From contig NW_026515454.1 of assembly GCF_014898815.1 (NCBI RefSeq), positions 372,001-436,000 on the forward strand: a DNA stretch of 64,000 bases. The letters are read 5' to 3'. Positions 47,501 to 61,714 of the stretch are shown one piece after another. The stretch comes from Panonychus citri (lineage: Eukaryota > Arthropoda > Arachnida > Trombidiformes > Tetranychidae). Position 1 is the first letter of the stretch; each line of letters starts with the position of its first letter. A program made the translations under genes and the position numbers. The notes under the pieces are model-generated. The model was not told where the DNA came from and made no database searches. It was given only the letters and a program-made list of their open reading frames with translations.

Positions 47501-49602
47501 ATTTACTTGGAGAAATGTTATCAGACTAAATTGTTTACAAGAATCAATTGATTGTCAAACCATTGAGAAAGTGTAAAAATGTGTATGATTTATGAAAAGA
47601 GCAATCAAACCAAAAGAAATGAGGAAAAAAAATTACAATTCAGTTAATTGTAAAATCGAAATGAAACTTTCTTTTTGCATTTGGAATTACAATCAATCGA
47701 TCCTAATTATCTTCTTGTGTGTGTGTCTAATTACAATCGTAATTAACTTTCATTGATGGATAACAATCATCGAGTTGACAATCAAGATTCTATTCAAGGT
47801 CAATAGACGAAAAAGACAATGGAAAATTTTGAACATTATTCGAGAATAATTTTCTTCTATTCTACTCAATTCTCAATCAAAATAATCAACAGAAAAAGTG
47901 ACCTTACGATGATAATAATAAGTTGATATTCTAATCAATCATACAACTGGTTAATTAAATTGTTCCGTTGAATTTCAATTGATTTGTCTCATCAATTGAA
48001 ATGAGAGGGAAAACTTTTCATCTGATTAATAAAAAAGCGAAATGATTAGTTGATCAACAATCGGTAATTGTTGTGGAACCAAAGTCAAAGTTAATTAGTT
48101 TGATTGTAAAAGGATATAAACACAATAGGGTTAACAATAAATTAATGGACTGGTCAGTTGAACAGCATGAGTGATAATGACTGGACATGATTACAATAAA
48201 ATTTGAAGGTTTGATTGTTGGATCAATTGGTGAATTAAAAAATTTTTTTTTCTCTTCGCCATCAACAAATATTAATAGTTAATAATTGGTAATTTGATTG
48301 TTTGCAAAATTTACCTGAAAAATAACCAAAATTTGGTGGTATGTCCCCAGAATCGTCTATACCGTCCGTCGGGTGTCCAGGTCGAAGTGACCTCATCACT
48401 CGTCGAGGAGATCGCATGAAGTGCCGACGACCCGAATGCATACCCATGTGTTTCATACGTCGCTCTTTTGACCGTCGATTTTGAAACCAAACCTAAATTG
48501 TTATTATCCAAATACGAAGAGAAAAAAAAAACTTTAGTCTAACAATTAAAACTAATCACACACAATCAAACTAATCATTAACTGTGAAAATAAAGGGAAA
48601 ACTAAATGAATAATTAACTTGAAAAGTTAACTGTAAATACAAAAAATAAAACAAAACACAAAGTGAAAGGAGTTAATTTATCATAACTTTCAAGTTGAAT
48701 AAGGTTAACTTGATTGTTGTCGAATAGTTAATTATTCAATGATGATGATAATGGTTAATGATTAACTTGATTTTTTAGTGTTTATAGAGTTTCATTGAGT
48801 TAATTTCAATTTACCTGAATCACTCTCATCGCTAATCCAGTTTGATTGGCAAGTTGTTCACGAATATGTCGAGTTGGTTTCGGTGTTTCCGCAAACGCTT
48901 GTTTAAGAGTATCTAATTGTTTGGCCTTAATTGTTGTTCTGGGTCCTCTCCTCTTTGTACCCGGTGTATTTTCATCACTATTATTGGCATTACTATTATT
49001 ACAATTACTATTTGCTGAATCACGATTTCTACTCGATTCTGAACAATTAACATCTTTACTTGAACTAATATTCACATTATTACTATTACTACATGAACTA
49101 TTGGAACTATTTGAATTGGGATTGGTGTTGTGTTGATTAAGGGTTGTTGTTATTGTCGTTGAACTTGGACCTTGATTTAATCCCCCACCACCTCCTCCTC
49201 CTCCTTGTAATACTGATGATTGACCAAGTATCGAGGGTGGACCAATACCTCCATTGGAACCATAACAATTCAATGGTGAGGATACGGTTAAGGTGTCACT
49301 TGTTATACCGGTCAGTCCAGATTCTGACACTGAACTGGACGAAGCGGACATTGGTGAACTTTTACAGGAAAGGCCTAATGGTGGTCCAGAACCATTACCG
49401 GAAGAGGGAGGTCGAGTTGATGAGGAAGATGAATAATGATTTAGGCCGGTAAGTGATGAGAGACCAGGTATTGACCCTGGTCCAGTTGAACTAAGGATTA
49501 GTTTATCTTCACAATCAGAATCACCAATCAAATGATCAGATTCTGAAGGTGAAATCATTGACTCTTCTAGATCAGCTTCCGAAGGTGATTCCAATTTAAT
49601 TC
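34017..49602 (-). CDS. LIM homeobox protein, Lim1/Lhx1 type (3' part)
   Basis: Three minus-strand exons: 49602-48815, 48492-48315 and 34246-34017, in compatible phases. The first holds a Ser/Gly/Asn-rich linker and homeodomain residues 1-46 (RRGPRTTIKAKQLDTLKQAF). The second completes it (VWFQNRRSKERRMK), followed by GRRHFMRSPRRVMRSL, which matches the block after the homeodomain in Lhx1/Lhx5. The last exon encodes GEYGYGGP and FYDFFPQQQ, matching the EYYGPG/YDFFPQ block of that family, and ends with a Pro/Gly-rich tail. It is a DNA-binding transcription factor for head, nerve and appendage development. The intron between the second and last exons is 14.07 kb. The exon before 49602 ends in phase 1 and was not found, so the LIM domains must lie beyond 64000 or be in exons I could not see. 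Confidence 0.88.
36869..36910. repeat. (CT)21 microsatellite
   Basis: Uninterrupted CT dinucleotides, the longest such tract in the window. Confidence 0.97.
38526..38549. repeat. (TC)12 microsatellite
   Basis: Uninterrupted TC dinucleotides in the large intron. Confidence 0.95.
43208..43235. repeat. perfect 13-base inverted repeat
   Basis: ATTTTTCATGATT and its exact complement are separated by only CA. It is not part of a simple microsatellite. It could form a DNA cruciform or RNA hairpin. Confidence 0.9.
43376..43402. repeat. (GAT)9 microsatellite
   Basis: Nine uninterrupted GAT units. Confidence 0.95.
44521..44555. repeat. (AG)17 microsatellite
   Basis: Uninterrupted AG dinucleotides, opposite in strand sense to the CT tracts nearby. 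Confidence 0.96.
45137..45160. repeat. 24-base perfect palindrome of GAT/ATC triplets
   Basis: A (TGA)n run switches to (TCA)n at a central GATC, so both halves pair exactly over 12 bases. No spacer. Confidence 0.93.
45511..45530. repeat. (GA)10 microsatellite
   Basis: Ten GA units followed by a GAGGAT-type run. Confidence 0.94.
47972..48002. repeat. 12-base inverted repeat with 7-base loop
   Basis: ATTTCAATTGAT and its exact complement flank TTGTCTC. It lies about 310 bases from the exon at 48315, inside the intron. Confidence 0.88.
48493..48814 (-). other. intron that splits the homeodomain
   Basis: 322 bases between homeodomain residues 46 and 47, a position used by many homeobox genes. 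AT-rich, nothing else seen. Confidence 0.85.
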
Positions 49603-52600
49603 CTATTTAATAGATGAAAAAAAATATAAATTGAAACAACAACGATTAATCCTCAACGTTAAATTAAACCAAAAATATGAAACAATTAACAATCTCAAAG
49701 AGAGAGGGAGGAAAAAAATCTCAGGTAAATTTTCACTTTTCAAGGTAACCCATTTATCGTGCAGGTTAATTGTAATTACTATTGTGATTTACCAATGGTG
49801 ATTATCTTAATCACGTACAATTAAATTTACAATTGTTACAATTACTATGTTTTTTTTCAATTAGATAGCAATTGTTATCAATTGAATCAAGAATAACATT
49901 TGAAATAATGACTCAATTAAAGGTAATTTTGAAAATTATTTTTTTCGCTCTCATAATGATTAACATGAGTTTCAGTTTATTCATTCAAATTTGATGATAA
50001 AATTTCATGTTTACCAATTGAGTGGTCACTTAATTGACCGGAAATATATGTTTATATATTTCCAGGTGATCTTGACATTGGAAATATGTAATGAAATCAA
50101 ATGAAATCATGATAAATATAAGAAATAAAAACTTGAGAAATTCAAGAAATTTGATAGTCAAGTTATTTATATTTACCCGATTCATTTGTCAATCAGAACA
50201 AAATTTAAGTCCAAACTTCCCACTCTCACCAATACTCACCCACTCACCTCAATCATTATCATCTTCATCTTCATCTTCATCTCCATCATATTGAAAAAAT
50301 TTTTCAAATCTACTATTACTTTGTAATATCTGCCATCAATTTCATGTAATATTTTTTTTTCTTACCTTCAATCATCAACTCGACGTGTGTTTCCTTGTCA
50401 GTGATCATTTTCATCATCTTCATCTTCATCTTACATATCATCATAATCATCATCAATTCATGGAAGAGGCTACAAAACATTTAGTAGACCCACTGAGCTA
50501 ACTGAGTGCCAACGAGCTGAATATGTAAATTAAGGTAATGTATTTTGTTTTCATGATAACCCAGGGAATCTTTATCATCATTCCTGGCAGAGGGTAAGAT
50601 GAAAAATGATGATGATGATGATGAAGAGCTAGAGGATGAACAAGATATCATCAAGGATCATCATTATCATCAAGGTATATAAATAAATAGATACACATTA
50701 GAACAACATATTGCAAAGTAAAAAAGATGAGGATGAAAATTAAGATGATGATGTAAGAAAAAAAAAGTTGCAACGGTAAAAAAAATTGAGAAATGAAGAT
50801 AAAAGGTGATGCGTATCAAAGTCTCATCATCTTAAGTTGACGAAATGTGAGAGATGATGATGATGATGATGATAAAAAACCCTCAAAATGATGTTAAAAA
50901 AAAGGAAAACTTTTTTTCTGCAAAAATTGTTGCGTTTTTTTTGTGGTAACAATTTAAAAATAAGCAAAAGTTAATTGACAGAGTTTTGGTTTATGCTTTT
51001 ACTCCGTGCTAACGTTCAGGTATCCCGTCAAGTTGATGATGATGATGCTGGAAAGATGCAGATGAGGATGATGAGGATGATAAAGGTGAGGGAGCAAACA
51101 GGAGAAAAGGGTACATAATGAGCTTTTCGTTCATCATCTTCATCTTTAAACGTTTGTTGATGTTGATATGTTGTTGTAATATAAGCAAACTCAGTGAGAA
51201 TCTGTGGTTATCATATTGAAGATGATGATGATCATCATCAGGATGATGAGATGATCACGCACTGCAGGAGCCTCTTTTTTACATCTCTCTCTCTCTCTCT
51301 CTCCCTCTCATCATCTTCATCTTATTTCTGAGTTTTTTTTCCTTCTTCTAACATGATTTTCTCAACATGAATTTCCGCTTTGATTTAGAAATTAATCAAT
51401 AGGGAATGTAAAAGACTCAGGTAATCAGAAGATAATTTAAATTGTAACAATTGTAGTTAAAACTAATTGTAAAAAAAAATGCACTTTCATTTTTGTTTCT
51501 TGATCAGTTGATTGTTTTCAACTTGAATTACCAATCAAAATGATGTAAATATGTTTACAATCAAATAGGAAACAACAATCAAACTTATTGGTCAAATTGG
51601 TCAGTTCACTAAGGTAATCAACAGAAATTTGTAACATTCGATTTGATTTTTCAATAGTAAATTGTGATAGAGGTGATTGACTCGAGTGGACAATTAACTA
51701 ATTATCAGTGTTGTTGTACAAAGTAGAAAAAAAACTTTTTTTTCTTAATTTGTTTTCAATTAATCTGAATTATATAATGAATGAATCAGTTACTACAAGA
51801 GTAACAAGTTGTAAGGTGGTTCAAGAAGAGTGAGAGGATCATCATCATCATCATCATCTCCATCATCTCCATCATCATCAACTAATTTGCATTGACTAAT
51901 TACACTTTTGTGGTTCCAATTTTTTCACTTCATCTGAACAGAAATGAGAAAAAAAATGAGAGAAAAAATTTTCAAAAAAAGAAACTTTTTTTTCCACCTC
52001 GAGCAAAAAATGAACTTAGAACTTTTTTTCTTCACCCTCCCTCAATTCAGTTCAATTCATGATGATGATAATGATGTAAAATCAAGTAATCAGAATTAAT
52101 TATAATCTAAACCACAGCAGTTAATCAATTCTGTGGTTTCTCAAATGGTTAACAATTAAAGTCCAACCTAAAATTGTTCATTTATTGATGATACAAAAAA
52201 CAAAGGAAAAACTTTTTGAAAAGGTGAAAGTTTAAGGTTAACCAACAATTAACAATTATTATTAATGATCATCAGTCCAAGTCAAGGTTAAATGATTAAA
52301 TTGTTGGACTAATCATCATTATCATCATCATCATCATATAATTATAAGGTAAAGAAAAATAGACAGACAATTAAAAGATTGTACTAATCAAAAAAAGAAA
52401 AGGTAAAACCATAGATGAAAAAATTTACCTTCGAAAAGGTAAAAAGTTTTAGTTGTTTTTTTCTGTTCTAATAACAATTTATCTTACTAATCATGTTGAA
52501 GGAAAAAAGATTAACAGAAAAATGATTACGATTTAGCCTAAAGGTTAATCTTAATCTATTGTATCATCTATCACAATCAATTGACAACAACAATTAACTA

Positions 52601-53800
52601 AACAACAACAACAACAACAGACATTGGAGTAAAAGTCTGACCATTGACACAATAGTAACTCCAAGGTAAATATTGATACGATTTGATTACCATGATATTC
52701 ACATGTATGAAAATCAGTAAATTATCAGGACAATCAACACAATTAAAGAGGAGAAATACAATGAAAAAAAAGGTAATAAAATTTTGATAGAAAACAATAT
52801 GAGAAGGAAAAAAATGATTCCATTTTTTGTTGTGGTTTCGAATTCATTGTTATCAGAACTTTTTTTTTTCCTTCTCATGTAAATTTCCTATTCTCAATAA
52901 CAAAAGCATTTAGTGTAAAGGTGTAAGTCTATTTATATAACAACAAAAATGTTTATGTAAACATTGATTATCATCATCATCATCAACATCGTTATAACAT
53001 CATCTTTTGTAAGAATCAAATTGATACCAACAAGTAACAGTAACAATTTTTTTCCTTTCAGGATAATGATTGATAACATGATGATGATTCTGTTTCATCA
53101 TCATCTTCAGGCTATTCAGTATCTTCATCATCATCTGTTTACTTTTTGTTTGTTTGTTTTAAAATATACTTTCAATTGAAAGATTTGTATTCCAAGCCCA
53201 TGAAAACAACATTGAAATATTATCACGCAAATATAAAGATGATGATGATGATGATGATGAAATAGACAAACAAACAAACATCAACAAAAGGGAGAGTAAA
53301 CAGTAAACAAATACACAGATGATTTGATGATGATGATGATGAAAGAAGATGAGATTTGAACAAATGATTGGTTAAATGATGAAGAAAAAGAATGAAGAAA
53401 ATTTAAAAAACATTCTCAGTAGATTCCTTTTCATAAATCAAGTGAGAGGAAAAATTTTCATCCAAAAGTTCAGTAAATGATGATAATGATTCTCAGCATT
53501 TATCTCTTATTTTTTTTACTATTCTAAGTTCATTCCTGCTTTTGATCTCATGGTTCTTATTCAGGATAATACCATCATTATCATCATGACCTCGTTCACA
53601 ATATTACACCAATCGGTTTCATCTTCATGACATATAACAAACATGTAAACACGAACATGGATTCATAACAATTTGGACAATATCTTCATCTGTTCACAAA
53701 ACAATCCTCAGGTTTCAGGATGATCATGAGAGAGACACCCAAATGTGAGGATAACATGATCATCATCATCTCTTAGGTTTTACCTTAAGGTTCAATATAA

Positions 53801-53832
<32 letters not shown>
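53801..53832. repeat. (GAT)10 microsatellite
   Basis: Ten uninterrupted GAT units plus two bases. Confidence 0.95.
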
Positions 53833-53833
<1 letters not shown>

Positions 53834-55576
53834 GCTTCAATAGTCACATAGATTTTTTTCTCATTTTTGTTTAGCTTGAATCTTTTTCCTCTGACTCTAA
53901 CCATCAATCAAATAGCATCTTGTAGGAACCATAGGGAAGCAAGAAACACTGAAATCTCATTCTCAATCATCATCATCACCATCAACATCAACGGCATCAT
54001 TTCTTCATCTTCTTCCTCTCTTTTTTCATCATCATCTATGATGATGTTTTCCCTTCTTCTGATGTTCCAGGTCTACTGATCAACCAGGAAACCCGATGCA
54101 AAAACCTCCGAAAGTCACATTTGATCCTCTTCGTTTTCACTCCAATAGTTTTGATACGGGTTTTCCTAAGTAACCAAGGGTGATGTTAGATGATGATGAT
54201 GATGAAAAAAATATAAGAAGACCATGGAGATGTTGGTTGATGTTGTTGCTTTTTTGCTGGTGGTTCTTATCATCTCTATTGCTTTCTGATATTTTCCGAT
54301 GGTTTTGATTACATCATGACGAGAGAAATGTTTACATATGATGAGAAGATGATAAATATATGCTTTCTTTCATTTTCTCTTTCTGTTCTTGGCGGATTCT
54401 CTCTCTCTCTCTCTCTCATATCATGCAGAATAAATTCTAACCCTTATTTACTTTATCATTTTCTGATGTCTTGTTCATCATTCTGATCATCAACTCCCCT
54501 TCTCATGTCAGCATAATTTGTAGATTATTTCATCTCTCTCTCTCTCTCTCTCTCTCATCTTTTCCCATTTTTTTGATGGATGTTGAATGTTTATGTATAG
54601 ATAATGATATACATATTTAGAATATGAAAAAAAATTTGATCTCCTCCTGATGGTTTCCGCCTCCGCCTCCTACTTCTTGTTTTTCTTGCTATTGAGAGAG
54701 ATGGAGAGCAAGAGAGAGAGAGAGAGAGGAGGTCGGTAGGTGGGATGCAAGGTTTTCCGCTGAGTAAACTGTTGCTTAAGGTGGTGGTAGTGGTATAACC
54801 TCATGTCTCTCCCTTTACCACCCCATGGCCTCCTCTTTTTACTTTTATTATGTAAAGGTAACGCTCTGTTGGCAATTATTATGCAATATCTTTGGTTAGT
54901 GAGTCTGTCAACACGGAAATGAGATATTATATTTATATCCAACGATTTCTCTTTTGTTGTCATCATCAAGATGAAGATAAAGATGATAAACTTTACTAAT
55001 CTTTTAACAAGAGATCAACAACAACAACAACAGAGGACCTTTAGCACTCTCCCTCCTCCCTCTTACCTCCTTATCCCAACCCCTCACAGTTATTATTACA
55101 TGTTACTAGTAATAAATGATAATTGGTATCTCCATGTATCATATAACAAATATATTATATTATCATCATCATCAACACATTCAAACAGCAAGAGTCAACA
55201 AAAAGATTACATCATTATCAGGTAAAGTTTTTCCTCTTTTTCACCTTTTTTTTGTTGTTGTACAAAAACAAAACAGAAACAAATTCAATTCAATGAAAAT
55301 CAAATAAACAACAACAACAAGGACACACACTTATTACATCAACCTAACGGTACTTTAGAAAATGGTAGAAAAAAAATACAATCGAATGAATTAAATCAAG
55401 ACTTTGATGAAGGAAAATTAGGTTAGAAAAAAAAGAGAGAAAAGAATTTGAGAAAAAGAATTTCTTCATGAATGGGGGAGGAGGTCAAAGGTGTAAACAC
55501 ATTCGAAAGACAAGGTTATCATCCATTCTCATCATCATCATCATCATCGAGATGAGGAAAGGTAAAAGAAAACTAT

Positions 55577-55600
55577 TAGATATTAAATATATAATATCTA
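55577..55600. repeat. 9-base inverted repeat, AT-only loop
   Basis: TAGATATTA and TAATATCTA flank AATATA. Confidence 0.85.
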
Positions 55601-56862
55601 TTATCTAATGTTGATTGTTAAGCAACTGCAAGTTGACGGATGATGATGATTGTGTTGGGCTTGGAATATATAAGAATTGGTTGAATGGTGAGCGGTCAGT
55701 GGTCAGCGGATAGTAAATGGATGATGGAGGAGGTGGAGAGGGAGGGATGATGGTGTAAGATAAATAAATTGATGGTTGAAAATGAGCAACGTTATTTATG
55801 TTCCGGTTGTTTTGCTTGATTACCACTCAAGTTGAGAATTGATGAAAATGAGTTTACTAGTTTAGCTTCTGTTGTGTGTGTTGGATGAAAAGACTAACAC
55901 GCTTTTGATCATCATTTTCATCTTCATCTTCATCTTCATCTTTAATTTCATCATCGCCATCAATAGGTAATAAATAAGAAAATCAAAAATTGTGACTTGT
56001 TGTTTGATGAACGCGTTTACCTTTTGCTGTTCAGCTTGTTATTATTACGGCGATGATGTTGATATATAATTGTAATTATTTTGATTGTTGTAGAAAGAGG
56101 AAAAAAATCAAAGTAATTGTTGTAATAAGGTTAATACACTAAAGCTAATATTGTTGTATTGATGGTCATTTTGAAGATGACCACCCAAGAATCAGGTGAT
56201 TTCTTCAATCAAAAGTTTTAAATTTCAGTTAGTTGATTGTTTATCGTTGTTGTTGTTGTTGTAAATTGTTGTAATGATTAGTTGTTGATGATTAACCTTT
56301 AGTTAATTTTTTGATTTTTTTGTTCACTTTGATTCTGATCTTTGTAATTACTACGATGGTGATCATGATGAAATAAACATCATCATGTACATATATGATA
56401 ACTGTTTTTCGGGTTAGTTAATTAACGTTAATTCATTTGCAATCAATTACACATCAACATCATTATGAAATATGATTTTCTTGTAAAATGTAACTAATAA
56501 GTGTCACAATTTACAGGATCCATTACTAATTGATTATCTAATCAACAGTAATTTTAAAAATCAACAGCTTGAAGTAGTTAAATTGTTCATCATCATCATC
56601 ATAATGACCAGTAAATGAAATATCTTCAAATTTAAGTGTTGATTGGTTACTTTTTTTTTCTCAATTTACACTTTATAATATAAATTGTTAGAGAGATGTA
56701 GTAAAGTCTATTAGTTAACTAACAACAATTAACTGGGTTGATAAACAACAACAACAAAACGAGGGACAAGAAGCAGCAAAAAAAAGCACAATATCTAATC
56801 TGTCAGTCAAAACACTTATGATATAATGTTGATGGTTATTTTAAATATCCTTGGAGTTGATT

Positions 56863-56892
56863 ATGATGATGATGATGATGATGATGATGATG
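56863..56892. repeat. (ATG)10 microsatellite
   Basis: Ten uninterrupted ATG units. Confidence 0.95.
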
Positions 56893-59800
56893 GTGAAAGT
56901 GAAAAATATATAAGGATGAAGATGATGAGAAGTAAAAGTTTTCACGGATCATTGGAAGTAAATTGATGGCAGAGTAACAGGAGAATCACAATATTGACCA
57001 TTGGAAAGGAAGGGAAACATTTCTCAGGAAAAATGAAGGAAAATAAAAGCAGAAAATGATGATGTGGATGAAGAAGAAGATGAAGATGATGATGAGTTAT
57101 TTCATCATTATAAACACACACTTACGACTACTTACAGTTAAACCGCTAAAGTCGTCGGATAAGCTAACAGTTAACAAGGTTTTCTACGCTTAGATGAGAA
57201 TCGGTTGAAACTGTTAAAAAGTCCATGGAATGTGAGTTGTTTGTTTTTCTCTTTTTCTTTTTGTAGAATTTGGAATTTGGTTTAAAAAAATTCATCATCA
57301 TCACCAATGGATTTTTCATCTTCGTCTTTTCCTCATAATAATCATCATCATCTTCCTTTGGGGGGGGGAAGAGCTTCTTTTTCCTTGGCTTTTTCCTTTT
57401 TCGATTCCTTTTCCTTTTCCTTTTTCTGGATCTCCCATTGAAAAGTGAATAACCATTTGGGCTTGTAATCGGTAAATTACATCCTAGGAATTTGAAACAC
57501 TCTCTCTCACTCTTCATCTTCTCTTTCTTTTTGTTCTGTCATCACCAAGAGGGAGAGAAAAATTATCTCTCTCACTCAAAAAGAAAAAATATTCTTCATT
57601 TTGTCTTTAAGTTTACATTTTTCTCCAGCAAACATGCAATTGTTTACATATCATAATTTTTTTTTTCTCTCTTCTTCAACTATCAATGTGAATTTGTTTC
57701 CATCATCATCAAATTTTACATCATCAACTTTGATCTTGTTCCTCTCTCACTTAACAAGTCGAAAATATTTCCACGCGTGCAAATGTTACGCAAATTTACA
57801 TTGCAATTGGATGGAAGATGATATATAAAGATGAAGAACAAGGTTGAGTAAATATTTGTAAACATGAAGAAAATTTGATGATGAGAAGATGCAAATAATA
57901 TTTTTACGGATTTTTCTTCTTCTTCTTGGTGATTGAGAACAAGGAACAGAAGAAGAAGAAGAAGAAGCAAAAAAACACAGCAAAAAGATGAGAGATGGAA
58001 AATTGATGATGATGGAGAGAATAACGTAATATTAGAGTCATTACATCAAGTCAATTCCATGTAAACATGTAATAATATCAGTTCTATGTCTATGGTTCAA
58101 TAGACTACCTTGTGTGTGTCTGTTTTATTCACATAGACACTCAAAATCAAAAATTCTTTATACTCTAAACATATACACAAACACACACAGAGAATCAACA
58201 ACAATTTGCCCAAAATTTACACACTTAACTTGATATATATTATAATACACATATAATAGAGGATGAAAAAAAACCTCTTTTTGGCTGAATTTTTTTTCTT
58301 CTCTCTTCAACAGCAAACAATCATCCGATCGTTGAAGCATGTTGACCAATATCAACACACTGAGAGAGTGAAAGAAACAGAGAGAGAAAAACACAATTGT
58401 GAATATGTTTATCCAGTATAATAGCACAAATAATAAACCATAATTTCCTATTGTAGTTGATTGTTGATGTCCATTGGGATAGAGTTGACAACACTTTATA
58501 CAAAGTGTAACACACAAAATTATCCATCAATTGTTTGGTCAACAAGATGAACACACACACAAGGAGATAGAAGAGAGAGAAAAAAAAAATAAAAGAGAAA
58601 AAAATAAAAGAGAATATCAAAAATGATAGAGAGAAATAAACACAATGAAAGATCAATATTCTTCAATGAATATTCATATTGTGATGACAAGGAACGTGAA
58701 AAGATTATGATTAATTCGATGGTAGAGAAAATAAATTACTCCAATTTGTGACAATTCTAATTGTTTGATTGTAATTAATTTCGATAAACATGACAACTCA
58801 AATTCTCATCTCTAGTATCCTTAAAGAAGATCAGATAATCTATCGGATCCTAAATATCGATAGAAAAAAAATTCTTTTCTCTTTTGTTTTTACAATTTTT
58901 TTATTCTTTTTCATTTTTGTTCAATTGTTTTTCTTTTATCCTTTGCATCTGTTTTCATCTTCATGAGAATGTTCATGTTCTTCTTTCCTTCTATTTGGTG
59001 GTTCTGTGAATGATGTTCATCATTTCCATTCGTAAAGAGGAATAAGTTTTGAGAGAAAAACATTGATAACAAACATAAGAGATTCATTAAGGTGGATTTT
59101 TATTGTTACTGTTATTTTTTTTCTTCTCTTTCTTTTCTTTCTTTTTGCTGTATTGCTCTTTTTTCTCCTTTCCCTTTTTTCTCTTTCTATTATATGTGTG
59201 TAGTAGTATTACCGTTATTGTTGTTGAGAGATGAAATGAAATAGACCATTGGTAATAAAAGAGGATGACCATAGTTTTATCCTCTCAAATCCAATGATAG
59301 TCACCTTCAGTGAATTGGTCAGTTTATTTCATCCCATTCTCATCTTTATCATCTTCATTTCTCTTACTTTTTCTTCATCACTATCATTTATTTTCCCTTC
59401 TTCACTATATCTCTCTCTCTCTCTCTCACATGGAAACATCTCTACTCTATTCCTTTTGTATACTCATCAACTCAATTGTCTCTTCTTCATCATCATCAAT
59501 ATCATTTCTCTCTCTCTCTCTCCTTTTGCTTTTCTCCTTTACCACTAAACAATAACAGCTTATAAACCTTTTCAAAATGTTGATCATCACTTGATCACTT
59601 GAATTGGTATTGCTTTCTTTCTGTGTCCATCATTGGTTTAGATGATAAGATGATGGTCAAAGTGATGATTTTACAGAGAAAATTATTACATAACAATCAT
59701 GTAGAACAATTTAAAGTGGAAGACTGAGGGAGAGAATATGATAACAATTCTATTCTCCCTTGAAACATTTCTCCACATACCAAGAGTGTAAAATGTAAAT

Positions 59801-60425
59801 TGTCATTTGATTTATTATTTTCACCTTCAGATGAATTTCTGCAATTAATTCCTAAGTAATTGTAACAATTTACATATATAATATTGTTCTAATTTCGTTT
59901 TTTTTTCTTTTCTTTCCTTTTCTCTTCTCTTTTTCCAGGAAACTTACATGTCAAGGGAGATTGGAAAATAATCTGAATACTAAAACTGTGCTGTTCATTT
60001 ATAAATAAGTTTCGATATTGAATATGATACTTTTTTCTTGAATCAGATGAAAGTTTAAGCAAATTGCTTTAAGGTTAAGGGCTTGAGAAATGTTATTGAT
60101 GGTTGATGGAACAACATACACACACAATAGTCAAAACGAGTAAGCAACAAGCAACAATCAACCAACTATAAACATAAATTGCTTTATATATAATACATAT
60201 TAAGCAGAAACTAGCAAACTGGATAAAAGGGTGTGAAATGGCCAAGGGAGATGAAAAATCGCGAGAAAATGGTGAATTAATACGATGAAGCGTAACAAAA
60301 TTTTGCTTCTCTCTCCCTCTTCATCATCTTGATCTCATCATCATCATTAACATCATCAACTTGATCTTCATGAATTACAAACACACTTTTCGGAAGTCAG
60401 AAGAGTAAAGCTTGATAGAGATTAT

Positions 60426-60428
<3 letters not shown>

Positions 60429-60461
<33 letters not shown>
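60429..60461. repeat. (AG)16 microsatellite
   Basis: Uninterrupted AG dinucleotides; it gives rise to artefact ORFs on both strands. Confidence 0.95.
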
Positions 60462-60465
<4 letters not shown>

Positions 60466-61677
60466 GCAAAAGAGGTAGAAGATAAAAATGATGATGATGA
60501 TGAACCATTTTGTATACATGACACAGAAGATGAGGATAGATTGAGAGAGAGAGAAGAAGATACCAAAGATGATGATAAAAACATTGAGGGTACATCGTTT
60601 GGGCACGCATACCCTCGGGAATGAATTTACAATTTTGCGGTTTCATTGAGATTGATGATTAATCATGTTTGATGTGAGCCAAGTTGAACTGAGATTCAGA
60701 TCCATGGTTTAACTATACTGCAACTTCAACTATCAAATATATAACCAAGGAAACAAGAAGATGATGATTTGGGATTGCCTCACTATCTTTATCATCTAAC
60801 ATCATCATCTTCATCTTCATCTTTTATCGTCATCTTTTTTTATATCTTCTTCATACATCGTCCTCCATCGTCTCATCTTCTTCTCATCATCATCTTTTTT
60901 ATCAACTTCTTTTCCTCCCCGATTGAGGTGAGAAACCGACTGAGAAAAGGTTAAAACCAAACCTTTTCCAGATTTTCATCCTCATCTTTTCGCCATCATC
61001 ATCATCATCATTTTCATTCTCATTCTCATTCTCATTCTTTTTTTCTTTTTCTCTCTTTTCTTTTAGGATCATTTTATAGGACAATATCTTGAGGGCTTGA
61101 GTTTTCCCTCTCTTCATCTCATTCATTTTTGAGAATCACTCCTACCTCCATTGAGTATCTCTCTCTTGCTCTCTCTCTCTCGCTCTTTTTTCCAGTGATG
61201 ATGTTGAATGTCAAAAGCAGAAAAGAAGGAGAAAAAGATAAAGAAGCAACCAAAAGGAAGAACAACATTCCATTTAAAACATAGCAGGGTTGCAAACAAT
61301 CACCTTGACCAGTGCTACTGATGATCATCTTCATCCACCTTATCCTCATCATCATCAACGATTTTATTTTTCTTCATGTTCAGATGCTGCTCATGTTGAA
61401 TATTGTTATTACAACACCAACAAGAACATGAAAAAAAAACCCTGTAGGCAGATCAGAAAATGTGTAAGAATCTGTACCTTTATTACAAGTTACATTTTCT
61501 CATTTTCATTTAAAATTAACTGATTCACATCTTTAACAATCAACAATCAACCCACAATAGTGATGGTTTTTTTTCCTATCACGATTAGTGTTGATATTAT
61601 ATAATTTTCATCATGTACCAACAACATGATATCAGTTGTAATAATACAATCAAAGGTTAAGGTTTGTTTTTATGGAT

Positions 61678-61680
<3 letters not shown>

Positions 61681-61710
<30 letters not shown>
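61681..61710. repeat. (TC)15 microsatellite
   Basis: Uninterrupted TC dinucleotides. Confidence 0.95.

Positions 61711-61714
<4 letters not shown>

Larger units (their letters stand above)
34247..48314 (-). other. 14-kb intron full of microsatellites
   Basis: No coding exon recognised. The sequence is dominated by (CT)n, (GA)n, (ATC)n and (GAT)n blocks separated by AT-rich unique stretches. ORFs within it consist of Ser/His/Ile/Met or Glu/Arg runs and are artefacts of these repeats. Some unique GC-richer patches, for example TTTGCCACGGTGTGGCGAGC near 38642, may be regulatory. Confidence 0.8.

Noticed and set aside
57164..57517. Lys/Arg-rich 117-codon frame
   Set aside because: Made mostly of AAG/GAA-like runs; no splice context or family resemblance. 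Not supported as a LIM exon or a nuclear protein.
60412..60624. Arg/Glu-rich frame across a GA repeat
   Set aside because: Produced by the (AG)16 microsatellite, with frames open on both strands.
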